Shown here one piece after another: positions 9,989 to 19,331 of a DNA stretch of 64,000 nt. The stretch spans positions 62,001 through 126,000 of the forward strand of contig CALSNM010000003.1 of the NCBI GenBank assembly GCA_943787725.1. The letters are read 5' to 3'. The stretch is from an uncultured Flavobacteriales bacterium (GTDB taxonomy: Bacteria; Bacteroidota; Bacteroidia; Flavobacteriales_D; Parvicellaceae). The notes beneath the pieces are model-generated. The model made no database searches, had not been told where the DNA came from, and saw only the letters and a list, made by a program, of their open reading frames with translations. The position numbers and the translations under genes were made by a program. How positions within the stretch are numbered: the stretch's first letter is position 1; every line of letters begins with the position of its first letter.

Positions 9989-11851
9989 TTGGATGCTTTT
10001 CAACATAGAAGATGGATAATTATTTTAACCATGCTTATCGTAACACTTGTCTTTGGTGTAAGGCTTTTGTACATTCAGGTTTTAAATAATGACTGGAAAA
10101 ATAGAGCTGAGCAAATTACCCATCACAAAGTAACAATTCATCCTGCTAGAGGTTTACTTTATGATAGAAACGGTGAGCTTTTAGTTGCTGTTAATCAAGT
10201 GTATGATATTCTGGTTACCCCCAAAGACGTAAAAGATATTGATACGGCCCAGCTTTGTTCATTATTTGGAATTTCTAAAACAGAGTTTTTACAAAAAATA
10301 GAATATGCAAGTACAGGGTATAATGTGAGTTATAAGGCTTCTACTTTTATTGAATCCATGTCAAAAGAGGAGTACAGTAGGGTGGTTCCATATTTGAATA
10401 GTTTTAATGGCTTCGATTCAAAGAGAAGAACAAATCGTGGATATCCTAGTGGGATTGCGGCCCATGTCTTGGGCTATGTTCGAAAAATAAGTGCGGAACA
10501 GTATAGTAAAGATCAAAAAGTAGGAGAGAAATATTATAATCAAAATGATTATGTTGGAATCACGGGGCTTGAAAAAGTATACGAAAAGGAACTTAGAGGA
10601 GAACGTGGTAGTGCATTTTTCTTACGAGATTATGCAGGAAATGACAAGACCAATTTGGAAGAGAATTATGCAATATCAGGCCAGAACCTTTATACTTCTA
10701 TCGATATAAACCTCCAAGCTTACGGAGAACGGTTAATGAAAAATAAACTGGGAAGTATTGTTGCAATAGAGCCATCTACAGGTGAGATATTAAGTTTAAT
10801 TTCGGCACCTTCTTTTGATCCAAATAAACTTTCAGGAAGAGAGTTTAGTGAGAATTATAAAGAACTTTTAAATAATGACACTTTAAAACCAATAATAAAC
10901 AGGCCCATTTACAATGCTAATTATCGCCCCGGATCTATATTTAAGCTGGTTCAAGCTTTAATAGCAATGCAGGAAGGTGTCATAATGCAAAGTACCGGAT
11001 TTGCCTGTAATAAATCCTTAATAAATTGCCATAATCATGAACACCCACTAAATGTTCAAATTGCTATTAAACACTCATGTAATCCCTATTTTTATCAAGT
11101 TTATAAGCGCTTAATTCAGAGGGGTGAACAAAGTAGTATATTTAAAGATAGTCGTTTGGGAATTGAAAAATGGAATGCAGCTGTGAAGAGCTTTGGTCTA
11201 GGAGTAAAATTAAATACGGATATACCAGGGGTTAAGGCAGGAAGAATACCAGATGCAAATTATTATGATAATGAGTTCCCTTCTAAGTCTAATCCATATG
11301 GAAAGTATAGGTGGGCCTTTAGTACAATTTATTCAAATAGTATCGGAGAAGGTGAGATTGGAGTTTCTCCTCTGCAAATGGCAAACTTGGCTGCTATAAT
11401 TGCTAATAGAGGATATTATTATACACCTCACCTGGTAAAAAAAATAGGTAAAGATGGTAGTAAAAGACCAGAATATTTGAAAAAAAACTATACTATGGCA
11501 GCTGCTAAATATTTCGGGCCGGTCATAAATGCAATGGAAATGGTTGTGGAAAATGGTACGGCTAGAAACGCTCAAGTTGATAGTATTATTGTGTGCGGTA
11601 AAACGGGAACTGTTCAAAATGAAACATTTAATGACCATTCAGTATTTATTGCTTTTGCTCCCAAGGAAAACCCTCAAATTGCAATTGCTGTATATGTTGA
11701 ATATGGAACTTGGGGTGGGATATGGGCCGCAAAAATAGCAAGCCTTATGATTGAGAAGTATTTGGCAAAAGAACTTTCGGAGAACGGCAAAAACAAGGAA
11801 AAACAAGTTTTAGATGCTATCATATTAGATAAACATTCGGATTTTAAATAG
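9989..11851 (+). CDS. mrdA: Penicillin-binding protein 2 (elongation transpeptidase)
   Basis: A 620-residue class B penicillin-binding protein that cross-links lateral-wall peptidoglycan. It has a short cytoplasmic tail, one membrane helix (residues ~8-27), a dimerisation/pedestal domain beginning with HPARGLLYDRNGELL, and a C-terminal transpeptidase domain. The active-site motifs are visible: SxxK in RPGSIFKLVQA, SxN in KHSCNPYF, and KTG in VCGKTGTVQN. The start is TTG at 9989, immediately after the mreD stop; the nearby ATG at 9993 is in another frame. Its stop overlaps the GTG start of rodA by one base. PBP2 and RodA work as a transpeptidase-glycosyltransferase pair. Confidence 0.96.
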   Translation: MDAFQHRRWIIILTMLIVTLVFGVRLLYIQVLNNDWKNRAEQITHHKVTIHPARGLLYDRNGELLVAVNQVYDILVTPKDVKDIDTAQLCSLFGISKTEFLQKIEYASTGYNVSYKASTFIESMSKEEYSRVVPYLNSFNGFDSKRRTNRGYPSGIAAHVLGYVRKISAEQYSKDQKVGEKYYNQNDYVGITGLEKVYEKELRGERGSAFFLRDYAGNDKTNLEENYAISGQNLYTSIDINLQAYGERLMKNKLGSIVAIEPSTGEILSLISAPSFDPNKLSGREFSENYKELLNNDTLKPIINRPIYNANYRPGSIFKLVQALIAMQEGVIMQSTGFACNKSLINCHNHEHPLNVQIAIKHSCNPYFYQVYKRLIQRGEQSSIFKDSRLGIEKWNAAVKSFGLGVKLNTDIPGVKAGRIPDANYYDNEFPSKSNPYGKYRWAFSTIYSNSIGEGEIGVSPLQMANLAAIIANRGYYYTPHLVKKIGKDGSKRPEYLKKNYTMAAAKYFGPVINAMEMVVENGTARNAQVDSIIVCGKTGTVQNETFNDHSVFIAFAPKENPQIAIAVYVEYGTWGGIWAAKIASLMIEKYLAKELSENGKNKEKQVLDAIILDKHSDFK

Positions 11852-13182
11852 TGGAAAATAGAACAAAAAATATTATAGGTAAAGTTGACGTTCCGCTATT
11901 AGTCTTGTTTTTAGCGCTGGTTATTGCCGGATTACTGACCGTATATTCTGCGTCTTACAGTGAAGAGTCTCCACAGATTTATTCATTGGATAAAGCTTAC
12001 GGCAAGCAATTGGTATGGATAATAATTTCTTTACTAATTGGAGTTTTGATTCTCACATTAGAAGGTAGCTTTATTAGGAATTCGGCCTACATAGTATACG
12101 GAGTCGTAACGATAATGCTTTTGATAGTTCTGTTTATGCCGGCTATTAAAGGAGCTCATTCATGGTTTAAAATAGGGGGATTTACCATTCAACCATCAGA
12201 ATTTGCAAAATTTGCTACCTCATTAGCTATTGCACATTTTCTAAGCACTACTGGTGTTAAAATACAAGAAACTAAAACCAAATTGATTGTCTTTTTTCTG
12301 ATTGCTGTCCCTGGATTTTTCATATTGCAGCAGCCAGATCCAGGAACCTTACTCGTATTTTTCTCTTTTATTTTTGTTATGTATAGGGAGGGGCTATCAG
12401 GCAATATTCTGCTCGGTATGTTTTTTGCTCTTATTATCGGAGTAATGGCAATTTTTTTTAAAGCTTCTGAAGCTAATGTAAATATTTTTAGTTGGGTGTT
12501 TGAGGCAAATTATCTTTATTTATTTGTAATAGTATTGGCTTCAGTTCTCATTCATTTTGGAATTACCTACTTAGTCATGCCTCGATACCGAGGAAAGAAA
12601 TACATTACAAACATCATAGGCGCATCTATGGCATTGCTGCTAGTATTCTCTTGTAATTATGCTTATGACAATGTGTTTAAGGATCGCCATAGGGATCGTT
12701 TTGAAGTCATGTTTGGCTTGAAGTTAGATAGAAAAGGTGTTGGATATAATAGTTATCAGGCACTTTCGGCAATTGGTTCTGGGGGATCGGCTGGAAAAGG
12801 TTATTTTAAGGGAACCTTAAGCAATGATAAATACAAGCATGTCCCTGAGCAGAGCACTGATTTTATATTTTGCTCCTGGGCAGAGGAGTGGGGGTTTTTA
12901 GGAAGTTTTTTATTGATAATATTATACACAGCTTTCCTGATTCGGATAATAATGGTTGCCGAAAGGCAAAAAAGTAAATTTACCAGAATATTTGGCTATT
13001 GTGCTGCCAGTATATTGTTTTTCCATTACATGATAAACATTGCTATGGTAATTGGTTTGGCTCCTGTAATTGGAATCCCTTTGCCATTCTTTAGTAAAGG
13101 GGGGTCAGCAATACTTGGGTTTTCAATAATGATTTTCATCTTTTTAAGGATGGATTCGGAAAGAAAAGATGTTTTGCGATAG
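11851..13182 (+). CDS. rodA: RodA, SEDS-family peptidoglycan glycosyltransferase
   Basis: A 443-residue polytopic protein that polymerises lipid II for wall elongation with PBP2. About ten hydrophobic helices are seen. SEDS motifs include FKIGGFTIQPSEFAK, LQQPDPGTLLVF, the loop DFIFCSWAEEWGFLGSFL, and PLPFFSKGGSAILGF near the C-terminus. The start is GTG and overlaps the mrdA stop by one base. The protein is longer than many RodA proteins because of an extended region between about residues 190 and 310, which is commonly seen in Bacteroidota. It ends the rod operon and faces the guanylyltransferase gene with 5 bases between the stops. Confidence 0.95.
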   Translation: MENRTKNIIGKVDVPLLVLFLALVIAGLLTVYSASYSEESPQIYSLDKAYGKQLVWIIISLLIGVLILTLEGSFIRNSAYIVYGVVTIMLLIVLFMPAIKGAHSWFKIGGFTIQPSEFAKFATSLAIAHFLSTTGVKIQETKTKLIVFFLIAVPGFFILQQPDPGTLLVFFSFIFVMYREGLSGNILLGMFFALIIGVMAIFFKASEANVNIFSWVFEANYLYLFVIVLASVLIHFGITYLVMPRYRGKKYITNIIGASMALLLVFSCNYAYDNVFKDRHRDRFEVMFGLKLDRKGVGYNSYQALSAIGSGGSAGKGYFKGTLSNDKYKHVPEQSTDFIFCSWAEEWGFLGSFLLIILYTAFLIRIIMVAERQKSKFTRIFGYCAASILFFHYMINIAMVIGLAPVIGIPLPFFSKGGSAILGFSIMIFIFLRMDSERKDVLR

Positions 13183-13187
13183 TAGGG

Positions 13188-14273
13188 TTATGTAAAACCT
13201 TCGCCTTTTTTCACTTTTATATCTTTAACAAATTCTTTGATCTTTTGTTCATCCTTCTTTTTGCAAATTAATAAAGTATCGTTACTATCAACTATTATGT
13301 AGTCATCTAAACCTTGAATTACTGCAAGTTTGTTTTTCGGCATCATAACAATATTGTGGCTGCTATCATAAGCTAAAACATTGTCGCCGATAACCGCATT
13401 GTTTGTCTCATCTTTTTCTACATGGGTGTAGAGTGATCCCCAAGTTCCAAGATCACTCCAGCCCAGGTCAGCTAAGATAACATATACGTTTTTAGCCTTC
13501 TCCATTAAACCATGGTCAATAGATATGTTTTTACAAAGGGGATAAATTTGGTTGATAAATTTTTCTTCCTCACCGGTTCCGTATTTGTCAATACCTTGTG
13601 CAAATAATTTATTTAGATCAGGTAAGTGAGTTTCGAACGCTGCAAGAATACTCTTAACACTCCAAATAAACATACCAGAATTCCAGTAAAATTTTCCACT
13701 TTCAATAAAACGCTGCGCTAAATCTAAAATAGGTTTTTCAGTAAATGTTTGCACCTTTTTAATTGGCTCATTTGAATTATTATCATCTTCAAATTGAATA
13801 TAACCATAACCTGTATCAGGACGACTTGGCTTTATACCAATGGTCAATAAACAATTTTCGGATTCCGCTTTATTTATTGCCGTCTTTATCGTGTTTTGAA
13901 AATCAACTTCTTTAATAATTAAATGATCTGATGGAGCAACTATGATATTTGCTTCTTTGTTTTCTTCATTAATTTTGTACGCTGCATAAGCAATACAAGG
14001 AGCCGTATTTTTGCGACTGGGCTCTAATAAAATTTGCTCATCCCTCAAGTTTGGTAATTGTTCTTTTACCAAATCCTTATACCCTGAATTTGTAACAATA
14101 ATAATATTTTCTTTAGGACAAATAGGTAAATACCTTGCTACTGTTAGTTGCAGTAAAGTACTTCCAATACCCAGAATATCATGAAATTGTTTGGGCAATG
14201 AGGTTCGGCTCATTGGCCAAAATCGACTTCCAATTCCCCCTGCCATTATAACTACGTAATTATTCTTCATCAC
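13188..14273 (-). CDS. manC: Mannose-1-phosphate guanylyltransferase
   Basis: A 361-residue nucleotidyltransferase that makes GDP-mannose from mannose-1-phosphate and GTP for polysaccharide or LPS sugars. The N-terminal signature VIMAGGIGSRFWPMSR with PKQF is present, followed by the middle motifs GYGYIQFE, FTEKP and FYWNSGMFIW, then a short left-handed beta-helix-like tail (SSHNIVMMPKNKLAVIQGLD). It has the short form without a fused phosphomannose isomerase domain, as is usual in this phylum. It is monocistronic, convergent with rodA. An upstream minus-strand TACTTTCG is a weak -7 candidate. Confidence 0.93.
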   Translation of the reverse strand: MMKNNYVVIMAGGIGSRFWPMSRTSLPKQFHDILGIGSTLLQLTVARYLPICPKENIIIVTNSGYKDLVKEQLPNLRDEQILLEPSRKNTAPCIAYAAYKINEENKEANIIVAPSDHLIIKEVDFQNTIKTAINKAESENCLLTIGIKPSRPDTGYGYIQFEDDNNSNEPIKKVQTFTEKPILDLAQRFIESGKFYWNSGMFIWSVKSILAAFETHLPDLNKLFAQGIDKYGTGEEEKFINQIYPLCKNISIDHGLMEKAKNVYVILADLGWSDLGTWGSLYTHVEKDETNNAVIGDNVLAYDSSHNIVMMPKNKLAVIQGLDDYIIVDSNDTLLICKKKDEQKIKEFVKDIKVKKGEGFT

Positions 14274-14335
14274 TTTTCTTAGGTCAGTTAATTTAGCGAA
14301 AGTACGGATAAACTTTAAAAACGAATCAATAAAGA

Positions 14336-14940
14336 TTAGAGTAGTTCAGTATGACCATGAATCAAGTATTTTTTATTGTTCCCCAAATCGGTGCATAAAA
14401 AACGTGTTCTTAATTTTTTCTCCTTTACAAAAGTTCTTTTTCCAAGAATAAAAGGTTTGTCCATTGGAGCGTCTATAACGCGCGTTATAGATTTGTTAAA
14501 AGTAGAGTTTAAAAATTCGTTTAGATGAATGTCACTATAGCTGCTAGCTTTTGGGTTCTTTAAATGTCTTGCTAACACCCTTTTCAGCCGCTCGTCAATA
14601 TGCTCATTTGTCAATACAGGCATAAAAATTCTTTGATATTCTTGCTTCCATTCCTTTCCGTGTGGTTTTACATTGCGTTTATATTTTGCCCAGGTAACAT
14701 GATGTGCAAGTTCATGTAAAACGGTTATCAAAAATTGAACGGGGTTTAGATTGTTATTTACAGTAACAATAAAAAGGTTTTCATTTGGAATCGCACGATA
14801 GTCTCCTAATTTAGTTTTTCGTGGTCTGGAAAGAATAAATTGAACTTTGTGCAGGATAATAAGTTTTGTCAACGTAAGCTATTACAGTGTCATGGAAAAA
14901 AGGAGAAAGTATGTGTTTGAAGTTTTTCTTTGTCAGACAT
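14336..14940 (-). pseudogene. SprT-like zinc metallopeptidase-family protein, frameshifted N-terminus
   Basis: The C-terminal ~170 residues are clearly SprT-like: KTKLGDYRAI, then the zinc-binding HELAHHVTW helix, KPHGKEWKQEYQ, and LAKR-like basic helices with later cysteines absent or sparse. The likely start is the ATG at 14940 (MSDKEKLQTH...). From there the frame must shift near 14915 and again near 14878 to read HILSPFFHDTVIAYVDKLIILHKVQF before the intact part. The lipoprotein stop is four bases upstream, so the two genes form a pair. Bacterial SprT-like proteins are poorly characterised; a role in proteolysis or DNA-protein crosslink repair is family-level inference. The frame breaks are probably sequence errors. 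Confidence 0.8.
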
Positions 14941-14943
14941 TTA

Positions 14944-15095
14944 CTACTTTTTGATTGTCTGCCGGAAGTCTCCTTTTGCCCCCATGTAGGGCAGTCTCCA
15001 CATTTGTTTTTACTTTTAAACAAACCACAAGAACTAGCTCCCATAATTAAGAAAACTAACAGAACTGCAACTGAATATTTCTTTATTTGTAGCAT
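14944..15095 (-). CDS. Small cysteine-rich lipoprotein
   Basis: The ORF starts MLQIKKYSVAVLLVFLIMGA and has a lipobox ending SSC, followed by GLFKSKNKCGDCPTWG. The shape is that of a ~45-residue lipoprotein with a CxxC after the anchor. As written, the frame runs on through the neighbouring SprT-like gene. A single-base shift in the G-run near 14982 would instead end it as AKGDFRQTIKK at the TAG 14944-14946, four bases before the SprT-like start. I consider that the correct end. CGDCP-type mini lipoproteins are common in Flavobacteriales; no function is known to me. Confidence 0.55.
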
Positions 15096-15203
15096 GTCAT
15101 GAATAATTGAATGTTTAAAAGTACAAATTCTTATACATTTGTACCAAATAATATTTAAGTATTATTGCATTACTAGAAACGTTTCTTTTTTAACAAAGTT
15201 ACA

Positions 15204-15951
15204 TTGGGCATTTTTTATCACATAGGACGATATACAATGATGTTGCTGTCAATGTTTACCAAGACCCGAAAAACTTTCGGTGTATTGGACTCGCCTAATG
15301 GAGGAAATGGTGCAGCTTGGAATCAAGTCTTTGGGTATTGTAATCTTGATGTCTGCTTTTATGGGAGCTGTTATTGTAATTCAATCAGCTACGGCTATTG
15401 ATGCTGCTTGGATTCCGGATTATACAGTAGGATTCACAGCTAAACAATCCATTATTCTAGAGTTTTCACCTACCATAATGAGCTTAATCTTAGCCGGAAA
15501 AGTAGGTTCAAATATTGCTTCTGAATTAGGTTCAATGCGTGTAACTGAGCAAATTGATGCTTTAGAAATTATGGGCATTAATACAAAAGCTTATTTAATT
15601 CGTCCAAAAATTATAGCTGCGGTATTAATTTTCCCGGTAGTAATAATCTTTAGTATGGCTTTTGGATTTGGTGGAGGCTGGATGGCGTCTTTTGGAACAG
15701 GCTTAATTCCGGAAGAGCAGTATTTAGTTGGTATTCAGTCTTTTTATGACGATAATTTATGGATGATTACTTATGCTTTAATAAAGACTACGGTATTTGC
15801 TTTCATTATAACCTCTGTTTCCAGTTACCATGGCTACTATACGAGTGGAGGAGCATTAGAAGTCGGTAAGTCTAGCACCAATGCTGTTGTTTATAGTAGT
15901 GTTTTAATTCTTTTAGCAAACCTTTTACTAACGCAATTACTGTTGATTTGA
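15204..15951 (+). CDS. mlaE: MlaE-family ABC transporter permease (one frameshift)
   Basis: Integral-membrane subunit of a Mla-type phospholipid transporter between inner and outer membranes. From the TTG at 15204 the protein begins GIFYHIGRYTMMLLSMF. The frame then breaks once near 15285 and continues as MEEMVQLGIKSLGIVILMSA, five hydrophobic segments, and the family signature LAGKVGSNIASELGSMRVTE with QIDALEIMG. The C-terminus ends LLLTQLLLI. Total length of about 248 residues is normal. It overlaps mlaF by four bases, so the two subunits are translationally coupled. The break is most easily explained by a single-base sequence error. Confidence 0.88.
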
Positions 15952-16730
15952 TAGAAGTTAAAAACATAGATATGTCATTTGGTGATACGCAAGTATTGCA
16001 TGATGTTTCCTTTAAATTCGAACGAGGTAAAACGAATTTAGTTATAGGGCAAAGTGGTTCTGGAAAGTCGGTATTAACGAAATGTATTATTGGTTTGCAT
16101 CACTCCGAAAAAGGTCAAATACTTTATGATGGCTGTGGATTTTTCAGCCATGAAGAAAAAGGAAAAAAAGAAAATTAGAACTCAAGATCGGAATGCTTTT
16201 TCAAGGGGGAGCGTTGTTCGATTCCCTCAGTGTTATCGAAAATGTGATGTTTCCTCTAAAGATGTTTACCAAAATGAGCAGAAAAGAAATGCTGGATAGA
16301 GCAAATTTCTGCTTAGAAAGAGTTGATATCATTAATAAAAACAATCTTTTCCCATCTGAGATTAGTGGAGGGATGCAAAAAAGGGTTGCAATAGCAAGGG
16401 CTATTGTTATGAAGCCAAAGTATTTGTTTTGTGATGAACCGAATTCGGGCTTAGATCCTTTAACTGCCATTTTGATTGATAATTTAATTAAGGAATTGAC
16501 CGAAGAATACAATATGACTACCGTAGTAATTACACATGATATGAACTCTGTCCTAGAAATAGGAGACAATATTATGTTTATTTACAAAGGAAAGAACCAT
16601 TGGGTAGGAGATAAAGATTCAATAATTACCACACCTAATCCAAGAAGTAAACGATTTTGTTTATTCTTCCAAGTTTTTGAAACTCTTTCAAAGAGAAGAT
16701 GAACTAGAGATATTACTTCCTCTTTTTTGA
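15948..16730 (+). pseudogene. mlaF: MlaF-family ABC transporter ATP-binding protein, frameshifted
   Basis: ATPase partner of MlaE. The Walker A motif GQSGSGKS lies at residues 34-41 from the TTG start at 15948. The Q-loop region (IGMLFQGGALFDSLSV), the ABC signature ISGGMQKRVAIARAI, Walker B YLFCDEPNSGLDP and the switch histidine VVITHDM follow in order. The frame breaks near 16126, 16187 and 16640. The correct tail reads NPEVNDFVYSSKFLKLF and ends LEILLPLF at the TGA 16728-16730. The start codon overlaps the mlaE stop. All catalytic motifs are intact, so the breaks look like sequencing errors. Its 3' end overlaps the convergent tadA. Confidence 0.87.
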
Positions 16731-17156
16731 AAAAATGATTTCATTAATTCACTTGCTTCTTCTTCAAGTATTCCCCCATAACTTCAGTAGAAGGATGTAA
16801 AACGTTTTCTGTAATTCTTTTATAGCCTCTTCTTTCATCAGAGGCACCATAAACAACTTTACCTATTCGTGTCCAAAACGAAGCGCCTGCGCACATGGCA
16901 CAAGGCTCAAGTGTTACATATAATGTGCATTTGTCAAGGTATTTGTTGCCTAAGTATTCACTTGCGGAAGTAAAGCCTGCATTTCTGCATGAGCAGTAAA
17001 ATCAGTTAATCTTTCCGTAAGATTATGTGTTCTGGCTATAATTTTATTGTTACAAACGATAACCGCACCAACAGGAACTTCATCAGCTTCAAAGGCTTTT
17101 TGTGCTTCGAAAGCGCTTGTTTCATAAAGTATTCGTGTGATGGTGGCTTGTATCAT
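16688..17156 (-). pseudogene. tadA: tRNA-specific adenosine deaminase TadA, frameshifted
   Basis: A cytidine-deaminase-fold enzyme that converts A34 of tRNA-Arg(ACG) to inosine. Starting at 17156 it reads AFEADEVPVGAVIV, the zinc motif HAEMQA (continuing as FTSASEYLGNKYLDK after a break near 16977), then TLEPCAMCAGA and KVVYGASDERRGYKR. A second break near 16770, within a G5 run, is needed for the usual ending GGILEEEASELMKSFFQKR; the stop is then at about 16688. Without that shift the protein ends at about 16746 (KKKQVN). The HAE and PCxxC motifs separate it from the dCMP deaminase at 34.2 kb, which has HAEANAILK and PCKEC. It is convergent with mlaF. Confidence 0.85.
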
Positions 17157-17273
17157 GTCTTAAAATCTGTTTATGCAAAGATTCATTTATTTCAAGAGCT
17201 TCGACTACATTTTTTTTATATTTGTTAGAATATTTTAAATAAGCAAAATTTAACTAAACTAAAACATACAAAT

Positions 17274-17884
17274 ATGGCATTTGAATTACCAGCGTTACCA
17301 TACGCATACGACGCATTAGAACCGCATATTGATGCAAGAACAATGGAAATCCACCACAGTAAACACCATAATGGTATACAAACTAATTTAAACAATGCAA
17401 TAGCAGGAACTGAATTAGAGGGTCAGCCAATTTTAAATTTATTAGTCTGATATGGATATGAATAATGGAGCTTTACGAAATAATGGTGGAGGATATTTTA
17501 ACCACAGTTTATTCTGGGAAGTTATGTCCCCAAATGGTGGTGGAGAACCAACAGGTGAATTAGCAGAGGCAATTAACGCAGCTTACGGTTCTTTTGAAGC
17601 GTTTAAAGATGCTTTTTCTAAAGCTGCTGCAACTCGTTTTGGTTCTGGTTGGGCTTGGCTTTGTGTACATCGAAGGAGGTAAAGTAGAAGTTTGTTCTTC
17701 TGCAAATCAAGATAATCCATTAATGCCAGGAATTGGTTGTGGAGGTGCCCCAATTTTAGGATTGGATGTTTGGGAGCATGCTTACTATTTAAACTACCAA
17801 AACAGACGCCCAGATTACATTAATGCATTTTTTAGTGTAATTAATTGGGAGAAAGTTTCTGAAAACTTTGCTGCGGTAAAATAG
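17274..17884 (+). pseudogene. sod: Fe/Mn superoxide dismutase, frameshifted
   Basis: A ~200-residue superoxide dismutase of the iron/manganese family. It starts [20 protein letters not shown] at 17274 and contains the metal-ligand motifs [16 protein letters not shown], and [18 protein letters not shown]. Breaks occur near 17390, 17445 and 17670, after which the sequence continues [19 protein letters not shown]. The C-terminus [14 protein letters not shown] is complete. I cannot decide iron or manganese from the residues seen. A TATATTTG box at 17217-17224 could be its -7 element and a terminator follows at 17910. The breaks spare all ligand motifs and are probably sequence errors. Confidence 0.9.
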
Positions 17885-17909
17885 TATTAAGAAATACTTT
17901 GTAAATTTA

Positions 17910-17936
17910 AGCCATCCGTTTAGGGTGGCTTTTTTT
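17910..17936 (+). terminator. Intrinsic terminator after sod
   Basis: AGCCATCC (17910-17917) pairs with GGGTGGCT (17923-17930), with one G-T wobble and a 5-base loop, followed by seven T residues. It lies 26 bases after the sod stop and just before the TM2-domain gene start. Confidence 0.8.
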
Positions 17937-17937
17937 A

Positions 17938-18301
17938 TGAGAACAAAACTTATCATATTATTATTATTAGGACTTTTTACATTTCCTAATACTACACAGT
18001 GCCAATAACGATATCTCCAAAATAAAATACATAGACAAATAAAACTTCCATTTTTTAAAAAAAGAAGGTTGCACAATGACACAATAAATGGCTTGCTGCT
18101 GGCTTAGATTTCTCGTTAGGATTTTTGGAGTGCACCGATTGTATTTAGGAACAGAGGCTCATGTTCCGGTTATGTACACACTTACACTTAGGTGGTGGAG
18201 GAATCTGCTAATTTAGCTGATTTGGGATTAATATTATTTTCAAAGATATTGAAACCTACTCAAATAGTCCACATATTTTTATGTGGAGAAAAGAAGATTA
18301 A
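17938..18301 (+). pseudogene. TM2-domain membrane protein, heavily frameshifted
   Basis: No single frame is open here, but pieces in different frames assemble into a known Bacteroidota architecture. A signal peptide starts at 17938 (MRTKLIILLLLGLFTFPNTT). A basic stretch follows, then a hydrophobic segment with GVHRLYLGTEAHVPVMYTLT and a glycine-rich GGGG turn, the core of the TM2 domain. The second helix is ADLGLILFS and the tail KDIETYSNSPHIFMWRKED ends at the TAA 18299-18301. About 110 residues in total would be normal for such proteins, whose function is unknown. At least four breaks are needed, near 18006, 18095, 18125 and 18205. The tail overlaps the convergent EamA gene. Confidence 0.65.
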
Positions 18302-19183
18302 GGTTTTTCTTCTTTTAAATAGCGCATTAACGAAAATGGTGCCTAAAATTATGGTTGCACCTAAATAAAAACCTGGCGGCATAACTTCTGTTTTGGGGTA
18401 AAATAGTAAGCCTAATATAACGGCGTAAATTGGCTCCAGATTTATGGTAATATTCATTGTGAATATGGGTAAGATGTTTTGACAATTCAACACCGACTAA
18501 AAAAGCAAAAGCTGTACAAATTGAACCCAAAATAAATAGATAGCCAAATTGTTCCAAGTCAATGGCAAGGGTTTCGGTATTCAATTCTCCTGTTAAGGAG
18601 AAAAAGATAGCTACCCCAATAAAGCCCCCAAGCATTTCAAATATAGTGATTGATTTTGGGTCATGTTCTTGTACTAAGCTTTCCGTTAATAACAGAAAAA
18701 AAAGCCGCACCTAATGCGGATATTAAGGCTAAAATCATTGCTAAATAATAATCTGATGAGGTATTTGCTATTATAGCTATTCCTACAATAATTGTTATCC
18801 CCATTAATGATTCTCTTAAAGTCATATTTACGTTTAAGTATTATAGGTTCAATAAAAGAAGTGAATAATGCTGTGGTAGATAAAAAGACTAAAGCCAGTG
18901 AAATGTTGGATAGCTGAATAGATTTGAAAAAAGTGATCCAATGTGCGGCAATAATAAGCCCGGTTCCAAGTGTCGCAAATAGCCCTTTTTTTGTGATTCT
19001 GTATTTTATGTTTGAGTAAACGAAGAACTATAAATAAACTAATAAACCAATTAGCATTCGGTAAAAAACTATTGTAACCGCTGTTGTTTCTAGCAATCCA
19101 AGTTCTTTTCCAATCACACCCGTGAAGCCCCAAATTAATATTATAAGGTGCAGCCATAGATGATATTTGTATTTGCTTAACAC
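18260..19183 (-). pseudogene. EamA-family (DMT) transporter, heavily frameshifted
   Basis: A ten-helix drug/metabolite transporter in pieces. A GTG at 19183 opens LSKYKYHLWLHLIILIWGFT, followed in shifting frames by ETTAVTIVFYRMLIGLL, LIIAAHWITFFKSIQLSNIS and the second repeat (SITIFEMLGGFIGVAIFF, LILGSICTAFAFLVGVEL-like, FTMNITINLEPIYAVILGLL). The C-terminal basic tail NALFKRRK ends by 18260-18300. The typical EamA pattern NLEPIYA..L and the two five-helix repeats support the family. Substrate cannot be told. At least five breaks are needed (among others near 19075, 18960, 18840, 18710 and 18485). As in its neighbours, error rather than decay is suspected. Confidence 0.75.
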
Positions 19184-19331
19184 AGTTTAATGGGCTAAAA
19201 TTTGATAATGTTTGAGGTTTATGTCCGTCGATTTTAACAAAAAGAAAGTTTGCAATAAAACTTTAGCGCTGTTAAATACTATGATTTTTCCTTAGCTTAA
19301 TAGGGATACCCCTTATCACAGTCTAATCAGA

